From Marinimicrobium agarilyticum DSM 16975 (GTDB taxonomy: Bacteria > Pseudomonadota > Gammaproteobacteria > Pseudomonadales > Cellvibrionaceae): 64,000 bases of DNA. How positions within the stretch are numbered: position 1 is the stretch's first letter; each line of letters starts with the position of its first letter. The stretch is from NCBI RefSeq assembly GCF_000423345.1, contig NZ_AUHU01000008.1, positions 1 through 64,000 on the forward strand, written 5' to 3'. The notes under the pieces were generated by a model that ran no database searches, was not told the origin of the DNA, and saw nothing but the letters and a program-made list of their open reading frames with translations. Both the position numbers and the translations under genes were made by a program. Positions 1-10,200 of this stretch are shown here, piece after piece.

Positions 1-244
1 TGATTTTATGAAGGATCACCTCAGCGTTCCAGACACCTTCGGCCAACTGCTGGTCGATGAACGACTTGAAGGGATCGAGCTTGCTGCCTCGGGGTTGATT
101 ACGGCGTCCGGTTTTGGGGGCGGGCAGTGCCAGGTAGCGACGTACCGTGCGCTCACAGCAGCCCAGACGGTGGGCAATATCCACGATGTGTGCCCCCTCT
201 TTGCGAAGTTGCTTTATCATGTAGAAGTCCTCTCGGCTCAACAT
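1..244 (-). CDS. istA: IS21-family transposase IstA, N-terminal fragment cut by window edge
   Basis: Minus-strand reading from the ATG at 244 gives MLSREDFYMIKQLRKEGAHI, then a helix-turn-helix segment containing DIAHRLGCCERTVRRYLALP, then a stretch with FIDQQLAEGVWNAEVI. This is the characteristic beginning of IS21-family IstA: an HTH DNA-binding domain ahead of the DDE integrase core. The frame is open to base 1, so this is an edge truncation and not visible decay. The catalytic core and partner ATPase IstB are not seen. The element would be mobile only if the unseen part is intact. Confidence 0.85.
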   Translation of the reverse strand, partial: MLSREDFYMIKQLRKEGAHIVDIAHRLGCCERTVRRYLALPAPKTGRRNQPRGSKLDPFKSFIDQQLAEGVWNAEVILHKI

Positions 245-345
245 GGTGGTGTCCTCGATGCTTGGTCGCAAACAAGGAAACCCCATTTGGGTTGGGAGGA
301 CAATCTAAGTTGGTAATTTACGGACTTTTAACACCGGTGCTGACA
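1..345 (-). mobile_element. Left end of an IS21-family insertion sequence (partial)
   Basis: The stretch contains the first 81 codons of an IstA-type transposase on the minus strand, preceded by about 100 non-coding bases that end, read on the minus strand, in TGTCAGCACCGGTG at 345-332. IS21-family ends typically begin with TGT and lie 50-100 bases upstream of istA, so I place the terminus near 345. The rest of istA, istB and the other end lie outside the window. The exact boundary and target duplication cannot be confirmed here. Confidence 0.65.
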
Positions 346-565
346 TACTGGAATTCCGGGAAATCAAAGCCCACATCCCTGCTGGTGTATTTGCACCGGT
401 GGCTATATTTTCCTAGATTACGCCAAAAACATCAACTATTGATCAGCATTAATGTGGTGCGCACCACAGCCTAGGGGTTCAGCTTTAGCTCTATAAGTAT
501 TTTCTTGTCAGATCACAAACTCTGACCCTTTGGCCCCCATCACACCGAACGCTTTGGCCCTAGTG
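346..565. other. Gene-free stretch between IS21 end and toxin module
   Basis: I find no convincing gene in these 220 bases. They are AT-richer than the housekeeping regions. The only structure I see is a perfect 16-base palindrome, TGTGGTGCGCACCACA, at 453-468. It may be a terminator stem for the minus-strand toxin module, an operator or an insertion-related sequence. No T-rich run follows it on the minus strand that would make it a standard terminator. Confidence 0.5.
453..468. repeat. Perfect 16-bp palindrome
   Basis: TGTGGTGCGCACCACA is its own reverse complement. It lies between the IS end and the stop codon of the small exported protein. The function is unknown. Confidence 0.6.
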
Positions 566-1258
566 TTAGTAGTCCACTTTATGCACCCCTACGACCTCAG
601 GTTTAGATAAATTCCGATCAAACAATAACAACCAGTGACGACCAACGCCAGAAACATAGAAGCCAACCCGGCTATCATCTGAAACCGCCAAATCTATCTC
701 AAACACATCGACGTCTCCTAACTCTGAAACTTCAATCAACTCCGATCGCCACCGCCCCCAAAGAGACTTTAAAAAGCTAACATTTTGGGCTAATTCTTTC
801 AAACACCCGCTCTCCGCAATACATTCGGTCAGATCAACAAGCTCGACAAGATAGCTTTCTTCGTACCTTTCTACGGGACTGCTTGTTCGAAGAATAACTG
901 CGTCGCCCTCCATCAAGCAATCGTACTCGCAGCTTCCCGTACAATTTACCATACGGTAATATCTGTTATCTCCTCGATTACCTTTGGGAAGGGATAACCA
1001 TACAGGCGATATCGTTTCGATGAAATAATAGCTCCCAACAACCATCTTTTCGCCGAGGTACCCCCCCATAAACTCTACCTTCCCTGATACTTGACAAAAC
1101 TGTAGGTACTTAACCTTGTCCCTCCAGTCTTCGTGAAGAAAGTACAGCGGTGAAGCATATTCCTGTGCCCTTACATTTTGGCAGTTTGTAGCCACAATGC
1201 TGCCATAACAGGTTGTACTAAAGACCATTAAAATAAGAGTAGCAATCAACTTAAGCAT
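566..1258 (-). CDS. Small exported protein, candidate immunity protein for the RHS metalloprotease toxin
   Basis: A 230-residue protein starting with a Sec signal peptide (MLKLIATLILMVFSTTCYG, cleavage expected after the G). The mature part is rich in Cys (an NCTGSCEYDC cluster in the middle, plus an ECIAESGCLKEL segment), which suggests disulphides and an extracytoplasmic location. I do not recognise a family. I prefer the ATG at 1258 over an in-frame start at 1279: it has an AGG seven bases upstream, starts 4 bases after the toxin stop, and gives a clean signal peptide. Position directly behind a polymorphic toxin with an exported C-terminal protease suggests an immunity or inhibitor function in the periplasm. 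That is inference from context only. It could equally be a secreted accessory protein. Confidence 0.75.
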   Translation of the reverse strand: MLKLIATLILMVFSTTCYGSIVATNCQNVRAQEYASPLYFLHEDWRDKVKYLQFCQVSGKVEFMGGYLGEKMVVGSYYFIETISPVWLSLPKGNRGDNRYYRMVNCTGSCEYDCLMEGDAVILRTSSPVERYEESYLVELVDLTECIAESGCLKELAQNVSFLKSLWGRWRSELIEVSELGDVDVFEIDLAVSDDSRVGFYVSGVGRHWLLLFDRNLSKPEVVGVHKVDY

Positions 1259-1262
1259 GCTT

Positions 1263-4200
1263 TTACCTATAGGCATCAATTATTGCGTCTATTTCGTCCG
1301 ACGAAAAATTCGTCCTAGCTTTTTCTGAGTAGCTCATCACGCTATTCGTATCGTTGTACTGATGCGGTGCACCAATCGCGTGCCCAAACTCGTGCAGGAT
1401 TACACCTTGATTGTTTTGATAGCCGTTCAGAACTTGGATCCGTGACCTAGGTCCGCCGAACCCCAACCACCTATTCTTCAAAGGAATATGTCTAGCTAGT
1501 GTTCTTTCGCCACCCACACCAAAATGTATACGGTCCAGTGTTTGAAATGTTATGTCAGCGTTTTTCTCCACCCAACTTAAGCTTATATTTACTTTCTCGC
1601 TTTCATTAATAGTAAGGATCTGCTCTGCAGCAGCATGACAACCAGACGTGTCAGTTACACCACATCCGTATGTCAGCTCGCCGGTTAGCACACCATCTTC
1701 AACTTTTAGATCCCAACCTTTATTCTCAACGGAGAAATTTCGTTGTGCATTTGATGGACTACCTTTGCCGAGAAGGTCATGTGCTTTTTGGGCTCCCTGC
1801 GACAAGGCCCAAGTGAAGGCAGCCGTCGCTGCCCCATTTTTGAATTTACCTCCCGTGATTTCCGAAACTACACCACCGGTTACCGCGCTGGCCGTAAAGC
1901 CCCAGCCGCCTTGGATGTCCTGCGCGCCCATAAATGCACCGACACCAGCTGCCAGGAAGCCTCGACCAAAGTCGCCTCCCTCGACATAGGCCTGGACGCC
2001 GCCTACTAAGCCGCTTGCAAAAAGGCTACCGGCCTCATAAGCGGCGCCAGCGAAGGCCCCAAACACCGCCCCCTTGATGATATTGCCGCCATTCGCCGCC
2101 GCCTGGGCAGCACCACTGATCATGCCGATCACAGGCGCGGCGCACGCCGGGCAGATAATACTCGCCGCTATGGCTACGATTGCCCCCACAAACGGTTTGA
2201 TCTCATCCCAAAGCTTGTCCAAGAAAAAGCCGCTGGGATCGGTGGCGTTTAGCGGGTTGTTCCATACGTAACTGTACCGATTATAGCTCTGAGTATTGTC
2301 CGCTGCCTGGATAAAGGGGTCAGCCTGCAGGAACCGGCCGAGTTTCGGGTCGTAGAGGCGACCGCCCATATGAACCAGGCCAGCTTCGTCCAGTTGTTCG
2401 TGGCCGGTAAAGCCGCGCTGGGTAATGCTGGTATCGAAACTCTCAAGCTCGACCGAGTCGATTACTTCGGTCCAGTCATCCGGCGCGCGGCGCTGGCCCC
2501 AGGCGTCAAAGCTCATGGACTGCTCAATACCACCGACGGTATCGGTAATGACGTCCGTCGAGCCGAGGTGTTCGGTGAACAGCACTTTCTTGTCGATGCT
2601 GTCCGCCCGCACGTAGTCCCGGTCCGTTTCGATGATATGAACCGTTCCCGCGACCGTGCGGCGCCAGGTGATGGTGCCGGAACCGGCGGTTTCGATACGT
2701 TCGACGTTGCCCAGATAATAAGTGGTCTTCGCCGGGCCCTGGTCCGGTATATCGACTCGCTTATATCGGGTGTTGCCGGGGCCGTAGGCGAAGCGGGTGG
2801 TGTGGCCGCCGTCGGTTTCTATTTCATACGCTTTATCGAAGACGGTGTAACGAATTTCGCGCCGGCCACCACCGCTCGTCTGGTTGCCATTACCATCGTA
2901 CTCATAAGTACTGTTTCCTGCCTGAATGACGGCATGGGGTCCCGCAACCGGCGTTCCATCCCCTTCGTACCCGTAGGTGTAATCTCCAACACCGCGTTTC
3001 CGGGTGATGTTGCCGAATCCGTCATACTCCACGTCAGCATCGGAGAGATTCGGGCCGCAAGCGGGGCTGATATTACCCTGCGTGGCTTTTACCAGTCGAT
3101 TCAAGCCGTCATAACAGAATCCCTCTGACATGTTGCGAGTCTGGGTGTTGCTTTTGGCGCCCCGGTTAACACGATACTCAAGGTTGCCGAGATTATCCCA
3201 GGAATACTCCAGATCCTGAATGGGGTTCGCAGTCACGCCGCCGGTCGTGATCTGGGTTTTCAGCCGGCCGAAATAGGGGTCATAGGTGTACTGCGTGGAC
3301 AGAAGCCCGTTATCCGAACGCCACTCCTCCAGTACATTCCCTCTGGCGTCCATATCGACTGTTTTTTGAAGCAGGTCGCCCGTGTAGAGGTCGTAGGTGG
3401 TCGTGCGGAACCCGTAGCTGTTGTACCGATGATGCACGCCACTGTTGAGGTGGGCAACGTCCTTCTCTACAAATGGCCGGCCAATCGAATCGTATTCAAC
3501 GCTGGTCATATTGGCCACTTCACCGCCGGGCATAAAGGTGACCGACCCTAGCCCCCTTCCATAGCCATCGTAGGCGTACACCTCGCAGTACACGGTCTCA
3601 TCACACTCGGAAGGTAGTTCACCGTCTGCTTGCATGACATAGGTCAGCTGGCCAAGTTCCCCCGAATCCGTACTCCCGGACAGGTTTTCGTCGTAGACCC
3701 ACTTCATCGAACGCACCTGTGTTGCGTCCGTATCCATCGAGGCCCATTCGGTCTGGCGGGTCTTTCTGCCCAGGAGGTCATACTGGTACTCAGTTACTTG
3801 ACCTTTAGGGTCGACCTTGGCCACCAGATCACCCAGGGAATTATAGGAATATTTCCACCAGCCTTCCGGATTCGTTTTATCCTGGACGTCGGTACAACTG
3901 AGTTCACTACCGCCCTGGAATCCGCCTTTGTCAGGGTCATTCATGCCGACCTTGCGGCCCAACGCGTCGTAGCAAATTCTGACGGACACCGGGCCCGCGC
4001 CGGACGTATCCGGGGCATCGGTCGTTGCCTTTTTCAGGTTACCGTACAGATCATACTCGTAGGCAATAGAACCTTTTTCATGATCCTCAACTTCTTTCAG
4101 TTGTCCCTGGAAGTCCGATATCTCGATCTTTTGCTGACCTAACGCATTCACCATGGTTTTGGTGAAACCGTCATAAGCAATCGTTTGGCCAACATCCCCT

Positions 4201-7200
4201 TCGGGATCGGTTATCTCTACAGCGCGCCCCTTCAGGTCGTATTCCGTTTCAATCCAGCCCGCCGGTATACCCCCCGCAAAATAGGGAGTGCTCACCCGTT
4301 TCGGCCGGCCTGCATGGTCGTATTCCGTGTCCGTGTGAACCATGGTGCCATCGAAGCCAATACTGGACTCACGAATCGGCCTCTGCCTGGCGTCGTAGTA
4401 TGAGAAGGACTTACCTCCGCCGGACACACGGTTTTCTATGCGATAGATCGCTCCACTCGGGCAGTCGATGCCGTCGTTGCAGAGCTTTCTCCCGGTCCAG
4501 GACCAGGCCCCCGTGTCATCCTGAGTTTGGTACTCTCGACCAAGGACGTCATAGCGTTTCTGAATCAGATTTTCATGGATATCCTGAGCTTGCGTGACAT
4601 TTCCAAACGTATCTCTCTGGATAACCTCGTAAAGAACGTGACCTTTCGTATTGACCTTCTTCTCTACATATCGGCCCTCGAAGAACACCGCTTTTTCGGA
4701 TGTTCGGCTTTTGCCATCGGCGCCCTCTGATACGGTATGCGTTTTATTACCCCAGTCATCGTAATGGTGGGTCTTTGTCAGCTCCGCGTCGGTGCCAACT
4801 GCCACTTTTTCCGTTTTCAAAAGATTCTTTTGGTTCCCTACCTCGTAGTAGGTGAACTCTGACTTTCGTGAGGATGAACGGCCATCGCTGCTCTCGATCT
4901 CGGAAGAGGTGCTCTTGACTCGACCGAAGCGCAAATCTTCTTCAACCTGGCCGTAGTCATGGCTCGTGGTCTGAGTGATGGAGTCAGAGCCAGCGCTCGT
5001 AACAGAGGTGACATTGGTGACGTTTCCATACTCATCCTGATCGGTAGTGGTTTTGACCTCCTTAAGCAGAGCACCTTGGGCGGCCCCGTTACCGTTCAGT
5101 TCGTACCCCTTTTCCACAGACTCTTGAATGAAGGGCTGGTAATAGGCGGTACCATCGGTCGCGGTCTCCTTATTGACAGACCAATCATTCGCCGCCTCAC
5201 TCAGAACCACCCCTTCTTCCGTTATCGTTACGGTCTTCAATGGTCGACCCACAAATGGCCAGTCCTGACGGTAGGTGGTTTCCGTCCGGATACCGGTCTG
5301 GTGGTTGATGCGCGTCAGCTTCTGGAAACCGAGCGACCCCCGCCCCGCGGCCTGCACCCGGAAGTGATGATAGGCATAACTCATGTGATTCGTTGCCGAT
5401 CCGTCGACCGATCCTGGGTTATCACCTGCTACTGGGGCCGTCCTCTCGACATCGGTGACTACAAATAGAGGGAAGGTCGGCTCGACAATCGGATGGTTCA
5501 GAGAGTATTCCTCTGCCACTTGCCCGTCCGGCATATATGCAAAGGGATCACGAATAGATTCGTAAAGTGCCGCGACGTCGGTTTCATAGGTCACTTCATC
5601 GCGGCATATTTCGTGACTCGTGGGGTATCCGTGGCGATCATAGCGATAGATGCAGTGCTCGCTACTTTCAGACACGGTATTGACCCCCCAAACCGAGCTG
5701 TAGTGGCCGTCGCGCTGCAACGTCGACCCGTAGTCGATTTCCACAATGTCGCCCATACCATTATCAATGGCAGAGACAGACGGGGCTGGCTGATGCGTCT
5801 CATTAGAGTCAAAGAGGCTACGAATCTCCGTGGTGTCACCACTACTGATCTCGAGCAGATTGACCGTGCCAGACCCGTTGAGATCCAGGGCGCTGTAGCT
5901 TTTGGAACCGCCGGACATTATGGAGTAAAGAGCAATGTGACTACCAAATTTCTCAGCGCCGCTAATCCACGGATAGACAATCACGCGTCCATTTAGATTA
6001 ACATCTTCCTGCCAGACCACATCCGGATAACCGTCTCTGTTGACATCGGCAAGCTGCACCTGCCTTTCTGACTCCTCGCCCTGTATCTCGAGAAGTTCGA
6101 GGTCCTGTTTTGTGTCGAATTCAGCACCAGTGCTCAACCTTACTTTTCGATCAATGATGACATCGGTAACGCCATCACCATTTATGTCAGCAAGGTTGAT
6201 TTCCGGGTCCCACTCGTCGTACTGCTCTCCTCCCGGCAGTGTGGTTGCCGCTTCCTCAAGTGTATCGAAGTACTGAAAGCCTTGATCGGAGCCAGTAAAT
6301 ACCGCGTTGGCGAAACAGGTATACACATAACGACCGGGACCAGAATATTGCGGGTCGTCCCTTATCTCCACGCGCTCACGAGACATTTCCACAACGACAT
6401 CCACTCGACCGTCGCCGTTGAAATCACCGGCTTGCCCATTCGCACCCACGCCAATAATTTTCCATGGTCCGCTTCCGTCACCATCGTAGCTACAGACCGG
6501 TGACCCATCTACGTCAAGATTGTAGGACCCATCGTAGATAAAGCTGTAAGGAGAATTGTCATCATCCGTATTTGTAGCCTTAAGTCGATAGACCTCCAGT
6601 TTCTCGTCAACGACATGGAAGGCATCGACCAGGCCATTGCTGGTAATATCTACGAAATTGACCTCACCGTAAATCTCAGGCGGAAGCTCCCCTACAATAT
6701 TATTGGAGGATTCAGGGAACTCCAAGCGCCAGGAGCCATCTTCGTTCGGCGTTGCCAAGTAAATGTAACCCTCATCCCCCGAAAGATATACGACAATATC
6801 CTCTCGGCCGTCAACGTTGAAATCGATAGCCTTTAGGCTGATATCATCAAGGTCATCTGGCCTGACCGACCAAGATCGATCGATTGGGAATGTTTGCTCG
6901 ACGAACCGTCCCGCGGAGTTCGCAACGGCGTAGCCTATTCTGACTTTCCGGAAATCTCCGCCCGCCCAAGAGCCGTCATCTCTTAGCCAAACGATGTCTT
7001 TTCGACCATCCGCGTTGATATCCAGCAATTGGTAAGTGAGGAGGTTGTCTATTTGCAGCCGGTACGTGGCGTCCGAAAGTGTCGGCCACTCAGGACGGTT
7101 CCAGGATATGGTGGTTGCCGGTAGACAAGTGTATTCGCTACACAGTTCCATAGATTCCAAGAGGGGGACCTTGGTCTCATATGAGGCATTGTCATACTCA

Positions 7201-10200
7201 AATTCATAGCGACGAACCTCATTGCCTCGATTGTTTATCTGTATTTCCTCAATCAGAGAGCTCTGCTTGAAAGCCGCTCCGCCTACATAGGAATACGCTG
7301 GTGAAGGGTTACCTTCTTCCCGATAACTGAAAACAATAGAGGCATCCCCGTCCGAAGTGGACCCCACCGACGGGAACGCATAGTTGATGGTTCTGATTCT
7401 TACGTTGTTGCCATTACTGTTTTCGTAAAGAAAAACTATATGATTGCCGACGCTATCAGCGAACTTGTCGATCGACCACTGATAGGTAAATTCCCCCGAT
7501 GTCAGTTTTGACACATCACCGCCGCTACCGAACGTCGATACCGATCCATCTTTCCCGGTTACGGTGAAGTAATCAGGGTTGCCCGACGTACCACCATGGG
7601 CTTTGATCGTTTTGAATTGATCAATTTCGGTTTTGTATTCAGCCCCGGGGGCACCGTAACTGCCGGACACAACCATCAGCCGCTGCCCGTCAAGACAGAA
7701 GCGGTCCTCCTCGCTCCAGGAAATCGGGTTGGCTTCACCATCTTGCGCCAGCGTTTGCCGACAGCGGGTTATCGCCGAAAGTCCACCCAGCGCCCAACCC
7801 TGGCCAAGAAGACCATTTCCGTTCTGGCTGGAGTAATTTAGGGAGAGCTGCGGCGAGACCCCTGCCGTACCCTTTAGGATAGCCAAGGGAATGGAATAGG
7901 TCGCTGCGCCAGACTCAGAAACTCGAAATTCCCCGGGTATCGCCCCTACAGCAACCCCATCTGCCGCCGCGCCGGGCGCCGCGCTTAGGTCTCCTGACTC
8001 CAGCACATTGGCACCGTATGGAGTCTCTGATTCATCACCAGAACCGCCGCTGGAGCCCGAGCCAGAGTCACCGCCGTCTCCACCCGAATCCTCAGGAAAT
8101 GCCAGCGTGAAGGTTTGTACGACCACAGTTCTGGAGGGGCTGTCCGGCGAACAACCCACGACATTACAGGCCTTAGCTCTATAGGTGTAGAGTCCCGCGG
8201 ACTTCGGATTCTCAATCGAGTAATGAACACTGAGAAAATCCGTCTCTATCGCCGCGAGGTTCTCGGTGACCTCGTAGCGGCTCGCTTTTTCGACCTCACT
8301 CCAAGTAACTGAGTACACGCCGTCGTCGCTAAAGTAGGGCACATTCAGCGATGGACTCGTGGGCGCTGTGTAATCAACGTCGTTGGACTCGATCCAGTCA
8401 GAGCAATGTTTGCTGTCGCCTTCACCTCTGCAACCTCGAACCGAATATCTTCTAATACCGGGCTCTGATACCGCCTCGTGCCAATCGGCCAAGCCGGCCG
8501 CATCGTATTCTTTTACTGCTGACCACGTTTCGCCGGCCTTCCGTTCTCGGACCTCGTAGAATTCGGCTTTGGGCGTGACATCGCTCTCTGACCACTCAAG
8601 GAGACTCTTACCTGTCGTATAGTTCGGGTGGGCAGAAAAGTCGGTTGGCCCAGAGGGTCTGAGTTTGACTTCCGTTTCCACAGTCAGCGATGGCGCACTT
8701 TTGCCTTGATAGTTCCAGGACGTTACTTGAAACTCATACACACCCTGTTTCAGCGACTCAACCGTTGCAGCCGGAACGTCAGATTTGATCATTGCCCAGC
8801 TTCCTGAGCTGCCTTTCAGTCGGTACTCTACGTGGTATTCCCGAGTATTTTGCACGGGGTCCCAGCTCAGTTCGACGCTACTCGTATAGCTGACCGAAGG
8901 AGCACTTACGAATACCGGCGCATTTTCTGGCGCTTGAACGCTGTAAACCTGGGAGTTCCAGAGTGGAGAACACACCGTTTTCTCATTGACGGTGCGGCAC
9001 GCTTTTAGGTGGTGCGTGTAGCTCCCCTCTTCCAGTCCCTCCACCGGGTAAGAGGGACTCACCATCTCATCGGAGACTTCCCAGTCAGAACCTGAGTTCT
9101 GCACGGACACGTGATACGCTGTGGCGTTAGTGGATTCCGCCCAACTGATCGTGTAAGTCCCGTCATTCGGGTTAGGTGCGGTGATATCGGTCGGTTGCTC
9201 AGGCCTTGTAATCACCTGAACAAACGGGGATAGCGTCTCTTCGGCGCACCCGATCCGACTGCAGGCTTGAACGCCGTAACGATACCGTCCCTCCTCGCCG
9301 GACGCGCCTAGTGTCAGGCCCGGAATCTCCTCCGCAACCTTTCTTCGGTCGGCCCCCTCATACTCCCAAACCGTATAAGACGTCGCCGTATCCACGTTAA
9401 CCCATTTAACGATGAACGTTGACCCTGCGACTGCAGAGGACGGTACTTGCACGTTACCCACAGCGGCAGGCGCCGCAACGGACATCTCCAGCTCTGTATT
9501 GTTGGTAGCACAGGACTCGAAGTCCGCGGTTTTGCTACACGCACTCAGCTGATAGCGGTAGGTGCCTGCGTCATCCAAAGAGCGATCAAGCGTCGTCCCA
9601 CTGTCGACGGTAATCGTTCTGTCAACGCTCACGTCAGAGTAGCGTTCTCGAACCTTGTAGTACTCGACATGTCTGTTGGAGGCATTCCACTCCAGTGTGA
9701 AAATGCCATTCGTGTCACCCGAGCTGGAAACCCAATCCGGGACGTCGGGCTTTAAAGCAACCTTGACGGTAGCCTCATTACTACTGAACGAAGAACAACC
9801 AAAATCATTGCAGGCCTGAACGCTATAGGTATAAACACCTGATTGATCAACCACCTCGCTAAAAGGGCTCGTCGTCTCCCGAATGGGGCCATCACTCCAG
9901 GCTGGCGACCGCTTCAACCGAAAAGTTTCCGCCTCCTGGCCCGTTCTCTCTGTGGAGAAAACCCACTCCACTTGATAACCAGAGGAGGCGGAGTTCGGAG
10001 GAACCGTCCAGTCAAAAGTCCCTTTAGGCTTATAGACAGGAGGAGGTTGAACATTCCATTTATCACTGCAAGACTCTTCACTTTGAGCCACTTTGTTGCA
10101 TGCTCTCGCCCGGAACCGGTAAACCGCACCGTCAAGCCCCGAGCCGTTCGGGCCGGAATAGTAATGGGGACTCGATTCATCGTCATCCGCCAATACGAGG

